From CAVZOY01 sp963777095 (GTDB lineage: Bacteria; Actinomycetota; Actinomycetes; Mycobacteriales; Geodermatophilaceae), in assembly GCA_963777095.1 (NCBI GenBank), contig CAVZOY010000004.1:1-64000 (forward strand): 64,000 nt of DNA, read 5' to 3'. Below the pieces are notes generated by a model. It worked only from the letters and a program-made list of their open reading frames with translations. It ran no database searches and was not told the DNA's origin. The translations under genes and the position numbers were made by a program. Below are positions 20,801 through 28,546 of this stretch, one piece after another. How positions within the stretch are numbered: the first letter of the stretch is position 1; the number at the start of each line of letters is the position of its first letter.

Positions 20801-21072
20801 CCGACGGCAACGGCGAGGGCGTGGGCAACATCCGGCCGGTGTACGACCGCACCTACTGGGACCAGTCGCCGAGCAACGGCATGGGGTGGATCCAGGAGTA
20901 CCGCTTCGGCGGCGGCGCGGGTGAGTGGACGAACGACAACGCCGCCAAGGACACCGATACCCGGGATCCGAACGTCCTCGACGTCCTGGTGCCGGCCGGG
21001 GAGAGCCAGTCGCAGGTCCTCGACTGGACGGCGGGATCGCCGGTGACGCTGCCGTACGTGCCGCTGGGCTGA
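17887..21072 (+). CDS. secreted GH15 glucodextranase-like glucosidase
   Basis: A 1061-residue secreted enzyme. It has a signal peptide (basic RRPGRPRVPRA, then AIGPCLAAVLVAGGVAAGSPAGA). An N-terminal super-sandwich domain is followed by an (alpha/alpha)6 GH15 barrel. The likely general acid is in RWEEEGGYSPS (Glu469-471), and the general base is Glu667 in IPEQVWDRADAYGFEFGEG. An Ig-like domain (LEVTAPSDGTRTEADTVEVT) and a C-terminal DOMON-type module then follow. The order N-A-B-C and length match Arthrobacter glucodextranase (exo-1,6-glucosidase), so release of glucose from dextran or related alpha-glucans is likely; glucoamylase activity is the alternative. Reading frame intact. No glucan transporter is adjacent. 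Confidence 0.87.
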   Translation: MPSSRRPGRPRVPRAIGPCLAAVLVAGGVAAGSPAGADTGAAPGAPGGSSSWTSGAKEGVGTSVTERSKVWHTLVDGVMTEVYYPRVDVANVQDLQLVVSDGRTFTELERDATDHQILLTDPKALSYRQINTDEDGRYRVTKDYVTDPARSTVLVDVRLESLDGGTYDAYVLYNPSLANSGRHDTGRTSGSALLAEDTSGDTDVASALVGSPAFRRVSSGFSEVSDGWTDLSADHDLDHTYTSAADGNVVQVAQLARQGGSRTVRATLSLGFGSTATEALGTANATLKRAFPAVRDAYEDGWAAYLGSLDAAPASVADPGLRTQYDVALMTLKAHEDKTYPGANIASLTVPWGQAINADESGVGGYHLVWARDLYQVATAQLAAGDEAAANRSLDYLFDVQQRPDGSFPQNSLLDGTPYWGSLQLDEVAFPIVLAGQLGRSDADTWDSVKRSADFLVRRGPATPQERWEEEGGYSPSTIAAEIAGLVTAADIARSNGDDASAALYTGVADDWQRRVEEWTFTTTGPLGDGDYFVRIDADGHPDEDDWVEINNGGGWHPEREVVDGGFLELVRLGVRPADDPSVLASLGELDSTIKVDTPHGPMWYRYNFDGYGEKSDGSPYDGTGVGRLWPLLSGERGEYELAAGRSADSYLRTMAAAANPGYMIPEQVWDRADAYGFEFGEGTGSATPLAWSMAQYVRLALSIDAGAPVETPALVADRYAGGALPAGPALEVTAPSDGTRTEADTVEVTGTTDAAEVYVNAASGTVAAQVSGGTFTATVPLSLGRNGLTVVGVGADGGTSVVQRTVVSTNVGAPVGAVEDPEGDDNGPGTYVYPTNAVFSPGVFDVTRFAVHDDGTQVNFVVTLRGEVTNPWGGNQIALQRFNVYVRGDAAGGTVPALPGTNARLAPYDRVVTADGFADLGVKDASGADAGPATLTAIPETRQIVVSVPRSAFDGIDLAGAEYAVAMMSHADGNGEGVGNIRPVYDRTYWDQSPSNGMGWIQEYRFGGGAGEWTNDNAAKDTDTRDPNVLDVLVPAGESQSQVLDWTAGSPVTLPYVPLG

Positions 21073-21079
21073 GCGGACG

Positions 21080-21113
21080 CCGGGGGCCCGCGGGATCTCC
21101 CGTGGGCCCCCGG
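21080..21113. terminator. strong bidirectional hairpin terminator
   Basis: CCGGGGGCCCGCGGGA pairs with TCCCGTGGGCCCCCGG with one mismatch and a two-base turn, between the convergent GH15 and MFS genes and right after both stops. No U-tract on either side, as is usual in GC-rich actinobacteria. Confidence 0.75.
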
Positions 21114-21115
21114 GC

Positions 21116-22297
21116 TCAGCCGCTGTCGCCGACCTCCCGGCGGAGGTCGACGGCCAGCCACACCGCGATGCCGATCGGGACGAGGGTGAAGGCCGCCAGC
21201 GCGGCGACGTGCCCGACGGCGCCGCCGAGCGTCGCCAGCAGCAGCGGAACGCCGAAGCCCGCGTAGGCGAACGCGTAGAAGGCACTGTTCATGGCGCCGC
21301 GGGTGTGCGGCGGCGCAAGCCGTGCGGTCAGCGCGAGCCCGGCGGTGAGGCACAGCCCGCCGCCGGCCCCCAGCAGCACCGCCGTCGGGAGCAGCAGCGG
21401 ACCGGCGTGCGTGACGACGGCCAGGGTGCCCAGGGCGTATCCCGCGGCCCCCAGGGCGGCGCCGGCCGGGGCCGCCCACGGCCCGAGCCGGCGGCCCAGC
21501 GGGGCGGCGACGGCGCTCGCGGCCAGTGCCAGGCCGGCGATCAGCCCGGCGTAGGCGACGCCGACGCCGTCCGGGACGACGAGCAGCGGCAGCAGCGTCG
21601 CCGCCACCGTCGGAAAGGCGAAGACGCCGAAGGCGGTGGGCGCGAGGACCGTCCAGAACGCGCGGCGTCCCTCGGCGGGGAGTCCGAGCTGCAGGAACGG
21701 CCCTTCCCGCCGGTCGTGCACGGTCTCGGGGACGACGGCCAGTGCGGCGAGCCCGAGGAGCAGCACGGCGACGTGCACGAGGTACGGCAGCGTCGTCGGA
21801 GCCGGGCCGTACTGCGCGAGCAGGCCGCTCATGGCGGGGGCGATCGCGAAGCCCAGCGACGTCGACACCGCCCCGCGGGTCGCGGCCGACCGCTGCCCCT
21901 CGGGCCCGGCGAGCTCCTGCAGCCAGGCGTTGGCCACCGAGAACACCACCCCGGAGACGACGCCCTGCAGCAGCCGGCCCGCGTAGAGAAGCGGCAGGCT
22001 GCTCGCCGCGGGCACGAACAGCAGCGAGACCAGCCCGGCCACGAGGGCGAAGGGCAGCACCAGCGTGCGCCGGCCGAAGCGGTCGGACGCCGCCCCGGAG
22101 ACCGTCAGCGCCGCGATCAACCCGATGGCGTAGCAGCCGAAGATGGCGGTGAGGTCGGCCTCGGACAACCCGAGCGTGCGCCGGTAGACCAGCAGCAGGG
22201 GAGTCGGCACGTTGGTGCCCAGCGCGACGGTGAACAGGCCGAAGGTCAGGGCGTCGAGGCGTCGCCGGGTCGACTGCCGCGTCCCGGCGACCTGCAC
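21116..22297 (-). CDS. MFS transporter
   Basis: A 393-residue major facilitator with about twelve membrane helices. The loop 2-3 signature is SGAASDRFGRRTLVL. Helix-rich stretches such as LLLPTAVLLGAGGGLCLTAGLAL continue to the end. Its GTG start at 22297 is supported by the length of the family. It resembles drug-efflux facilitators, but no substrate can be assigned and no regulator is adjacent. Frame intact; convergent with the GH15 gene. Confidence 0.85.
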   Translation of the reverse strand: MQVAGTRQSTRRRLDALTFGLFTVALGTNVPTPLLLVYRRTLGLSEADLTAIFGCYAIGLIAALTVSGAASDRFGRRTLVLPFALVAGLVSLLFVPAASSLPLLYAGRLLQGVVSGVVFSVANAWLQELAGPEGQRSAATRGAVSTSLGFAIAPAMSGLLAQYGPAPTTLPYLVHVAVLLLGLAALAVVPETVHDRREGPFLQLGLPAEGRRAFWTVLAPTAFGVFAFPTVAATLLPLLVVPDGVGVAYAGLIAGLALAASAVAAPLGRRLGPWAAPAGAALGAAGYALGTLAVVTHAGPLLLPTAVLLGAGGGLCLTAGLALTARLAPPHTRGAMNSAFYAFAYAGFGVPLLLATLGGAVGHVAALAAFTLVPIGIAVWLAVDLRREVGDSG

Positions 22298-22342
22298 GCC
22301 GGCGACGCTACCGGGCGGGTGCTGCCGGAGGCTCCCGGGCGG

Positions 22343-22618
22343 TCAGCTGGGCGACCGGCGGGGGAGGGGCAGCACTCGCCGGAGGGCACGTGCGGGCAGC
22401 CGCGCCGCGCGAGGCTGCCGGCGCGGGCGGACGTACTGGGGGCACTGGCAGAGGGCGCAGTCCGAACCGGATCGGTAGTGCTCGTGCGCGGAGCGTCCGT
22501 GATCGCACGTGGCACAGGGCTCGCCGCCCCGACCGGCTCGCATCAGCTGCCCGAGCAGCACAGCGGCCGGCACCGACAGGAGCAGCCAGGCGAGCAGCAG
22601 CCAGGCCCACCAGCTCAT
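22343..22618 (-). CDS. small membrane protein with CxxC and CxC cysteine cluster
   Basis: A 91-residue protein. An N-terminal membrane helix (WWAWLLLAWLLLSVPAAVLLG) is followed by PCATCDHGRSAHEHYRSG and CALCQCPQY, a pattern of CxxC-H and CxxCxC residues that looks like a small zinc site on one face of the membrane. The ATG at 22618 follows a purine-rich GGGGGAACGAGG. The basic C-terminal tail is not characteristic. No named family is recognised. Confidence 0.6.
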   Translation of the reverse strand: MSWWAWLLLAWLLLSVPAAVLLGQLMRAGRGGEPCATCDHGRSAHEHYRSGSDCALCQCPQYVRPRRQPRAARLPARALRRVLPLPRRSPS

Positions 22619-22742
22619 CCTCGTTCCCCCACACACCGACGATGCGGGCATCCAGCACACTCCGCAACACGGAGATCACGTTCGGTGATGTCGCGGCTCA
22701 CTGATGCCTCGCTGGCCATCGCCAGCGGCGCGACGGCCTGAC

Positions 22743-23348
22743 CTACAGCCAGCCCTTGCGCTCGGCGATCCGCGCGGCCTCCACCCGGGTGCGCGCGCCG
22801 GTCTTGCCCATGGCCGACGACAGGTAGTTGCGCACCGTCCCCTCGGACAGGAAGAGCCGGCCGGCGATGTCGGCGACGGTCGCGCCGTCGCCGGACGCGC
22901 GCAGGACATCGGCCTCGCGCGCCGACAGCGGCGTGGCGCCGACAGCGAGCGCGGCCGCGGCGAGGTTGCGGTCGATCACCCGGTCGCCGGCCACCACGGC
23001 CCGAATGCCCGCGGCGAGCTCGGCGACCGGCGCGTCCTTGACCAGGAATCCGGCGGCGCCGACCTCCATCGCCCGGCGCAGGAACCCGGGCCTGCCGAAG
23101 GTGGTCAGGATGACCGCGCGGCACGCGGGCACGGCGCCGGCGAGCTCGCGGGCGGCCTCGATGCCGTCGCGGCCGGGCATCTCGATGTCGAGCAGGGCGA
23201 CATCAGGGGCGTGCTCCCGCACGGCGGCGACCACCTCGTCCCCGCGGCCGACCTCGGCGACCACCTCGATGTCGTCCTCCAGGTCGAGCAGGGCGCGCAG
23301 CGCACCCCGGACCATCGACTGGTCCTCCGCGATCAGCACGCGGATCAC
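22743..23348 (-). CDS. LuxR-family response regulator
   Basis: A 201-residue NarL/DesR-type regulator. The receiver domain has the acidic pocket EDQ and phospho-acceptor Asp54 in LLDIEMPG, with a conserved Lys in FLVKDAP. The C-terminal LuxR helix-turn-helix is LSAREADVLRASGDGATVAD through LSEGTVRNYLS. Its GTG overlaps the histidine kinase stop by four bases. It is the last gene of a four-gene operon (ATPase, permease, kinase, regulator) and probably controls that ABC exporter. Confidence 0.92.
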   Translation of the reverse strand: MIRVLIAEDQSMVRGALRALLDLEDDIEVVAEVGRGDEVVAAVREHAPDVALLDIEMPGRDGIEAARELAGAVPACRAVILTTFGRPGFLRRAMEVGAAGFLVKDAPVAELAAGIRAVVAGDRVIDRNLAAAALAVGATPLSAREADVLRASGDGATVADIAGRLFLSEGTVRNYLSSAMGKTGARTRVEAARIAERKGWL

Positions 23349-24493
23349 CGGGCAGCCTGCCGCACGACCTCGGCCGGCACGGCCAGCGGCAGCCGGGCGG
23401 TCAGCGGCAGCCGGGCGGTCAGCTCGAACCCGCCGTCGCCAGTCGTCCGCAGGTCTCCGCCCAGCCCCTGGACGCGCTCGGCCAGCCCCGACAGGCCCGC
23501 CCCGGGCGGCGCGGCCGAGCCGCGGCCGTCGTCGGCGAACCCGAGGACGACGTCGTCCGCCGCGGTGTCGAGCGTGACCGTCACCGTCGTGGCCTCGCTG
23601 TGCCGGAGCACGTTGGTGACCGCCTCGCGCACCACCCAGCCGAGCACCGCGTCGACCGGGCCGGGCAGCACGTCGACCGAGGTCGGCGGGTGCAGGGCGA
23701 TGCCGGCGGCCGACAGCGCCGAGCGGGCTTCGACGAGGGCCTGCGCAAGGCTGACCTGGCGGTAGCCGCTGACCGCGTCGCGGACCTCGGCGAGCGCCTG
23801 CCGGGCGGCGGATTCCACGTCGGCCATCTCCTGTCGCGCCCGGCCGGGGTCGCGCTCGGCCAGCCGCCCGGCGAGCTCGCTCTTCAGCGCGATGAGCGAC
23901 AGGCTGTGGCCGAGCAGGTCGTGCAGGTCGCGGGCGAAGCGCATCCGCTCCTCGGCGACCGCGCGGTGCGCGAGTTCCTCGCGCGCCTCGGCCAGCTCGG
24001 CGTTCACCCCCACGAGGGTGCGCGTGCCCAGCAGCGCGAAGGCGCTGAGCACGCACATCAGCGGCAGGATGAACAGGTCGCCCAGCAACCCGTCGGCCGC
24101 GACGACGGCCACCGCCACGGCGGCCGAACCGAGCACGGCCGGCCACACCCACCTGTGCGGCAGGACGCCGGCCGACGCCACCGACACGTAGATCATCAGC
24201 CCGGTCCAGGCCGGACCCAGGGCGACGGCCAGGGCCACCCCGAGGACGGCGAGCACCAGCATCTCGCGGCGCGGCCAGTCCGCCGTCCGGGTGAACAGGC
24301 GGGTGAACACGCGGACGTAGGCCACCGTGAAGACGACCAGCCCGGCCGCGGCGGCAACGCGCACCACCACCGGCCGGTCGGTGGCGACCAGGTCGACGAC
24401 CGGGAAGGCCAGGAACAGCAGCCAGGGCAGCGCCCAGCCCAGGCGCTGCCACGGACCGCGGGGATCCATGGCCGGAACGGTAGCCCGGGTCAT
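23345..24493 (-). CDS. DesK-type sensor histidine kinase
   Basis: A 382-residue kinase with about five or six N-terminal membrane helices (for example LPWLLFLAFPVVDLVA and AVLGSAAVAVAVVAADGLLG) and no large extracellular domain. It has a HisKA_3 dimerisation region, RFARDLHDLLGHSLS, with phospho-His191, and a HATPase domain with the N-box REAVTNVLRHSEA and the glycine box DDGRGSAAPPGAGLSGL. The ATG at 24493 overlaps the permease stop (ATGA). This architecture, intramembrane sensing beside an ABC exporter, is typical of Gram-positive membrane-stress or antibiotic-sensing systems. Confidence 0.9.
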   Translation of the reverse strand: MTRATVPAMDPRGPWQRLGWALPWLLFLAFPVVDLVATDRPVVVRVAAAAGLVVFTVAYVRVFTRLFTRTADWPRREMLVLAVLGVALAVALGPAWTGLMIYVSVASAGVLPHRWVWPAVLGSAAVAVAVVAADGLLGDLFILPLMCVLSAFALLGTRTLVGVNAELAEAREELAHRAVAEERMRFARDLHDLLGHSLSLIALKSELAGRLAERDPGRARQEMADVESAARQALAEVRDAVSGYRQVSLAQALVEARSALSAAGIALHPPTSVDVLPGPVDAVLGWVVREAVTNVLRHSEATTVTVTLDTAADDVVLGFADDGRGSAAPPGAGLSGLAERVQGLGGDLRTTGDGGFELTARLPLTARLPLAVPAEVVRQAAR

Positions 24494-25236
24494 CCCGAGA
24501 CCGCGTGCAGCGGCCGGCGGACGGCGACCATCGCGGCGAGGACGGCGAAGGCCGCGGCGAAGCCGGCGAGGGCGAGCACCCCGGTCGGTGCCGGCGCCGA
24601 TCCGGCCACCACGTCGCGGCCGAGCTCGGCGTACCAGTACGACGGCAGGGCGCGGGCCACCGTCTGCAGGGCGTCGGGGAAGAGCTGGACCGGCACCCAC
24701 AGCCCGCCCAGCATGGCGAGCACGACGCCCACGAGCCCGATCGCCCCGCCCGCGGCCTTCTCGTCGAGGGCCAGGCCGATGAGCAGGCCGAGCGCGACGA
24801 ACGCCGTCGACCCGAGCCAGAGGACGGCGATCAGCGCGACCCACGTGGTCAGGGACAGCTCGACGCCGTTGACGAAGCGCCCCACCACGGCGACGACGAG
24901 CAGGCTCGGCAGGGTGAGCAGCGCCCCCACGGTCACCTCCACGGCGACGACCTGCGACTGCGGCACCGGGCTGATGCGCAACTGGCGCAGCCAGCCCGAG
25001 GCCCGGTCGAAGGCGATGCGGATGGTGGCGCCCAGCGCGGCGCCCATGGCCCCGTAGGCCATCATCGAGACCATGTAGCCGGCCGCGTACTCCTGGTACT
25101 CGCCGTTGTCGCCGGCGGCGCCGCCGAAGATCTTCGTGAAGAAGACGGTGAACAGGGCCGGCAGCAGCACGGTGAACAGCAGGTACTGCTTGTTGCGGCC
25201 GACGCGGCGCAGCTGGAAGGTCAGCAGGGGGTTCAT
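24490..25236 (-). CDS. ABC-2 type transporter permease
   Basis: A 248-residue permease with about six membrane helices (YLLFTVLLPALFTVFF to LALAGFAAAFAVLAAMVAV). ALPSYWYAELGRDVV is the conserved C-terminal loop of ABC-2 drug-resistance permeases. The ATG at 25236 overlaps the ATPase stop by four bases, and its own stop overlaps the kinase start by four, so the whole cassette is translationally coupled. Substrate unknown; a membrane-active compound is a reasonable guess given the two-component partner. Confidence 0.88.
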   Translation of the reverse strand: MNPLLTFQLRRVGRNKQYLLFTVLLPALFTVFFTKIFGGAAGDNGEYQEYAAGYMVSMMAYGAMGAALGATIRIAFDRASGWLRQLRISPVPQSQVVAVEVTVGALLTLPSLLVVAVVGRFVNGVELSLTTWVALIAVLWLGSTAFVALGLLIGLALDEKAAGGAIGLVGVVLAMLGGLWVPVQLFPDALQTVARALPSYWYAELGRDVVAGSAPAPTGVLALAGFAAAFAVLAAMVAVRRPLHAVSG

Positions 25237-26165
25237 CGCAGGGCTCCGGTGGGCTCGGGGGCGGCGGGTGCGGTGGCCGCCGGCGTCGGGTCGGTCAGGG
25301 ACAGGACGGCGTCCTCGAGGCTGGCGCCGCGCACCTCGAGGTCGGGCAGCAGCCGGCCGCCGGCCAGCAGGCCCCGCAGGGTGGCCTCGGTCTCGGTCGT
25401 GGTCAGGACGACGGTGCCGCCCTGGACCGACACCGCGGTGACGCCCGGCAGGGTCTCGTACCGCGGGTGCAGCACGCCGGTGAACGAGATCGTGCGGCCG
25501 CTGGCACCCCGCTTGATGTCCGCGGCCGTGCCATCGGCCACGACGCGACCGCCGTCGACGACGACCACGCGGTCGGCGACCGCGTCGGCCTCGGCGAGGT
25601 GGTGGGTGGCGAAGACGACGGTGTGCCCGCGGCCGGCCAGGTCGCGCATCGTCGTCCAGAAGGCGCGGCGGCCCTCGACGTCCATGGCCGCGGTCGGCTC
25701 GTCGAGCAGCAGCAGCGGCGGCTCCCCGGCCAGCGCCACGGCGAGCAGCACCCGCTGGCGCTGCCCGCCGGACAGCGCCTCGACCGGCCGGCCGAGCAGC
25801 CCGTCGATGCCCGCGGTGGCGACGAGGTCGTCGAGCGGCCACGAGGTCGGGTAGCTGCGGCGCACCAGGTCGATCACCTCGCCGACCCGGGCCTCGCTGG
25901 GCAGGCCGCCGTGCTGCAGCATCGCGCCGACGCCGCCGGCGCGGACCGCCTGCAGCGGCCGGCGACCGAGCACGCGCACCGACCCGCTGGTCGTGGGGAT
26001 CAGCCCGAGGACAGCGTTGAGGGTGGTCGACTTGCCGGCGCCGTTGGCCCCCAGCAGCGCCACGGTCTGGCCGGCCGGGATGGTCAGGGAGAGGTGGTCG
26101 ACGGCGAGGGTGGCGCCGTAGGAGACGGTCAGCTCGTCGATCTCGAGCGCGGGGGTGTCTGGCAT
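25233..26165 (-). CDS. ABC transporter ATP-binding protein
   Basis: A 310-residue ATPase with Walker A GANGAGKST (residues 39-47), signature LSGGQRQRVLLAVAL, Walker B LLLLDEP and an H-loop in FATHHLAEADAVAD. A C-terminal extension of about 90 residues follows. I start it at ATG 26165 because the family begins at ALEIDELTVSYG; an in-frame ATG at 26231 inside the palindrome is possible but less likely. First gene of the ATPase-permease-kinase-regulator operon, behind a perfect 14-bp-arm palindrome. Confidence 0.88.
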   Translation of the reverse strand: MPDTPALEIDELTVSYGATLAVDHLSLTIPAGQTVALLGANGAGKSTTLNAVLGLIPTTSGSVRVLGRRPLQAVRAGGVGAMLQHGGLPSEARVGEVIDLVRRSYPTSWPLDDLVATAGIDGLLGRPVEALSGGQRQRVLLAVALAGEPPLLLLDEPTAAMDVEGRRAFWTTMRDLAGRGHTVVFATHHLAEADAVADRVVVVDGGRVVADGTAADIKRGASGRTISFTGVLHPRYETLPGVTAVSVQGGTVVLTTTETEATLRGLLAGGRLLPDLEVRGASLEDAVLSLTDPTPAATAPAAPEPTGALR

Positions 26166-26216
26166 GCCGTCGAGACTCGTCGTCCCAGGTCGGCCGCAGT
26201 AGTGCGAGACGTCGTC

Positions 26217-26246
26217 GACCCGATCTGACATCTGTCAGATCGGGTC
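26217..26246. promoter_or_regulatory. perfect palindrome upstream of the ABC/two-component operon
   Basis: GACCCGATCTGACA (26217-26230), two bases, then TGTCAGATCGGGTC (26233-26246): 14-bp perfect arms, 52 bases upstream of the ATPase start. The position fits an operator for the operon's regulator; a terminator is the alternative. The centre contains ACATCTGT, the octamer also found in the proline promoter region. Confidence 0.6.
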
Positions 26247-26317
26247 GGCGCGGCGTCAGTCGGTGAGGTCATCGTGACCGGGAGCGCGAAACGGCAGCTC
26301 AGCTGCTTGTCGTGATG

Positions 26318-26390
<73 letters not shown>

Positions 26391-26572
26391 GTGTCGCCCC
26401 TGCGTGCAGGCAACGAGGGAGAACGATACCAGCGCCCGGTCCCGCGAGTTCTGGCGGGCGGTCGCCGCAGCCGGAAGCCACTCGACCCCTGGCCGTAGGC
26501 GTGGACACTGGGACGGTAACGGGCTGGTCCGGAAACGTGGACCGGTGCGCAGACTGAGGGGGCAACGAGCCG

Positions 26573-27763
26573 GTGCGCACCACGTTCGCCATGGTCACGG
26601 GCGCAGTCCTGCTGTTGGCGGGCTGCAGCGCCGGCGACGATCCGGCCGGCGAGCGGGCCGCCGGCTCCGCCGAGTCCTCGGAGGCCGTCGCGCCGGCGGA
26701 GGTCACGCTGTCACCGGCTGACGGCACGACCGACGTCTCCCCGACGACGCCGCTGGAGATCTCCGTCACCGGTGGCGAGCTCGCCGACGTCGAGCTGGTC
26801 AGCACGGACGGCACCGAGATCCCGGGTGCGGTCGACGACGCCACCGACGGCGACGCCGTGGTCTGGGTCCCCGAGGAGCCGCTGGCGTACGACACGAGCT
26901 ACGAGCTGACCGCGACGGCGACCAACGCCGCCGACGAGGAGGCCGAGGCGTCGGCCGGCTTCACCACCGTCGCGCCCGCGTCGGTGCAGACGCCGTCCGT
27001 CGGCCCGCTCGACGGCACGGTCGTCGGCGTCGGCATGCCGATCCGCGTCTTCTTCGAACAGCCGGTCACCGACAAGGCCGCCGTGGAGCGGAACCTGACG
27101 GTCACGAGCACCACCCGGACCGACGGCGTGTGGAGCTGGGTCACCGACACCGAGGTGCACTTCCGCCCGTCGGACTACTGGCCGGAGAACATCGAGGTCA
27201 CCCTCGATGCCGAGCTCTACGGCGTCGAGCTGGCCGACGGCATCTGGGGCGAGACGGACCGCAGCATCAGCTTCTCCGTGGGCGAGCGGCACGTCTCGGT
27301 GGCCGACGCCGGCTCGCACACCATGAAGGTCTACGACGGCGAGAAGCTGGTGAAGACCTTCCCGATCAGCGCCGGTGGTCCGGACTTCCCGAGCCGCAAC
27401 GGCGCGCACGTGGTCACCGAGCTCAACCGGGACCGGGTGATGGACTCCAGCACGTACGGCGTCCCGGTCGACAGCCCCGACGGCTACCGGACGCCGGTCG
27501 AGTTCGCCGTCCGGCTGTCCAACAACGGCGAGTTCGTGCACGCCGCGCCGTGGTCGGTCGCGCAGCAGGGCAACGCGAACGTCTCCCACGGCTGCATCAA
27601 CCTCTCGACCGCGCGCGCGAAGTGGTTCTTCGACTTCTCGCAGCCGGGCGACGTGGTCGAGATCGTGAACTCGGAGGGGCCGACACTGTCGGCCGCCGAC
27701 GGCGACATCTACGACTGGGCGATCCCGTGGGACGAGTGGCAGGCCGGCAGCGCGCTCAAGTGA
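26573..27763 (+). CDS. L,D-transpeptidase lipoprotein
   Basis: A 396-residue exported lipoprotein (lipobox LLAGC, lipidated Cys18) that forms 3-3 cross-links in peptidoglycan. After a disordered linker come two Ig-like domains (SPADGTTDVSPTTPLEISV; PLDGTVVGVGMPIRVFFEQP) and a YkuD catalytic domain. The active-site motif is SHGCINLS with His339 and Cys341. The order is that of mycobacterial LdtB/LdtMt2. The GTG at 26573 directly gives the signal peptide. Transcribed away from tRNA-Lys. Confidence 0.92.
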   Translation: MRTTFAMVTGAVLLLAGCSAGDDPAGERAAGSAESSEAVAPAEVTLSPADGTTDVSPTTPLEISVTGGELADVELVSTDGTEIPGAVDDATDGDAVVWVPEEPLAYDTSYELTATATNAADEEAEASAGFTTVAPASVQTPSVGPLDGTVVGVGMPIRVFFEQPVTDKAAVERNLTVTSTTRTDGVWSWVTDTEVHFRPSDYWPENIEVTLDAELYGVELADGIWGETDRSISFSVGERHVSVADAGSHTMKVYDGEKLVKTFPISAGGPDFPSRNGAHVVTELNRDRVMDSSTYGVPVDSPDGYRTPVEFAVRLSNNGEFVHAAPWSVAQQGNANVSHGCINLSTARAKWFFDFSQPGDVVEIVNSEGPTLSAADGDIYDWAIPWDEWQAGSALK

Positions 27764-27853
27764 CCTGAGCCGTGCACGACCGGGTGACGCGAGCGTTTCC
27801 CCTGGTTGGCCCACGGGCAAGATCACGGAGAACCCATCGAGGAGGGGATCGCC

Positions 27854-28420
27854 GTGGAGACGTGGCAGATCATTCTGATCGTCGTCGCCGTCCTGGTCGT
27901 GCTGGCGTTACTGGGGCTGATGGCCGCCCGCCGCAGCAAGGCAGGGGCGCACCGCAAGCAGGAGCAGGCGCGCGAGCACCTGCAGGAGGCGCAGGTGCGG
28001 GGCGCCCGCGCCGACCGGGAGACCGCACTCGCCGAGGAGCAGGCCGCCCGCGCCCGCCGCGAGCGCGCCGAGGTCGAGGAGCGGGCGGCCGTGGCCGAGC
28101 GGGAGGCCCGAGAGCGCGCCGAGCACGCCGAGCACGACCGGTCGGCGGCCCAGGAGTTGCGCGCCAAGGCCGAGAAGCTCGCCCCGGACGTGACGGCCGA
28201 CCACAACCGGGCGGGCGCCGCGCACACCGAGCGGGTCGAGCAGACCCAGGTGGTGCGCGAGCAGCCGGGCGTTCCCCCGCAGCGCGACGTCGTCCGCGAG
28301 GAGGTCGTCCGCGAGGACCCGGCCGACCGCGACGATCCGGCGTACCGCGACGATCCGGCCTATCGCGACGATCCGGCTCGTCGCGACGGCTTCGGAGGGG
28401 ACGGCGCCACGCGCCGATGA
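27854..28420 (+). CDS. membrane-anchored coiled-coil protein with RDDPAY repeats
   Basis: A 188-residue protein. One N-terminal helix (IILIVVAVLVVLALLGLMAA) is followed by about 100 residues of charged coiled coil (REHLQEAQVRGARADRETA and onward). The disordered tail carries three tandem RDDPAY-type hexapeptides. The GTG at 27854 follows GAGGAGGGG. It is likely a cytoplasm-facing, membrane-bound scaffold or stress protein; no enzyme domain is visible. Similar short coiled-coil membrane proteins are common and uncharacterised in actinobacteria. Confidence 0.75.
   Translation: METWQIILIVVAVLVVLALLGLMAARRSKAGAHRKQEQAREHLQEAQVRGARADRETALAEEQAARARRERAEVEERAAVAEREARERAEHAEHDRSAAQELRAKAEKLAPDVTADHNRAGAAHTERVEQTQVVREQPGVPPQRDVVREEVVREDPADRDDPAYRDDPAYRDDPARRDGFGGDGATRR
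28328..28381 (+). repeat. three 18-bp tandem coding repeats
   Basis: Three near-identical 18-base units, each beginning CGCGACGATCCGG, encode RDDPAY, RDDPAY and RDDPAR in the tail of the coiled-coil protein. Third positions differ between units, so the repeat is not a recent slippage event. Confidence 0.85.
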
Positions 28421-28425
28421 GTTCC

Positions 28426-28469
28426 GGTCCGCGCGGGCGTCTTGCTCTTCGAGGACGCCCGCGCGGACC
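28426..28469 (+). terminator. strong hairpin terminator
   Basis: GGTCCGCGCGGGCGTC pairs perfectly with GACGCCCGCGCGGACC over 16 bases around an 12-base loop, starting 6 bases after the stop of the coiled-coil gene. Confidence 0.78.
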
Positions 28470-28546
28470 GCGTCCGGGAACCGCCGACCTGTCGGCGCCC
28501 GGCAGTACGGTCCCCGGCGTCGCCGCACACGACACCGGAGGACGTC

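Noticed and set aside
18517..21285. A 922-codon open frame on the minus strand opposite the GH15 gene
   Set aside because: It is the antisense shadow of a GC-rich gene: composition is arginine/valine/glycine-rich, no domain is visible, and the plus-strand protein has full GH15 domains with catalytic residues.
28328..28381. Short tandem repeat that might suggest a CRISPR array or phase-variable tract
   Set aside because: There are only three 18-base units without spacers, in frame within a coding sequence, encoding RDDPAY; it is a protein repeat.
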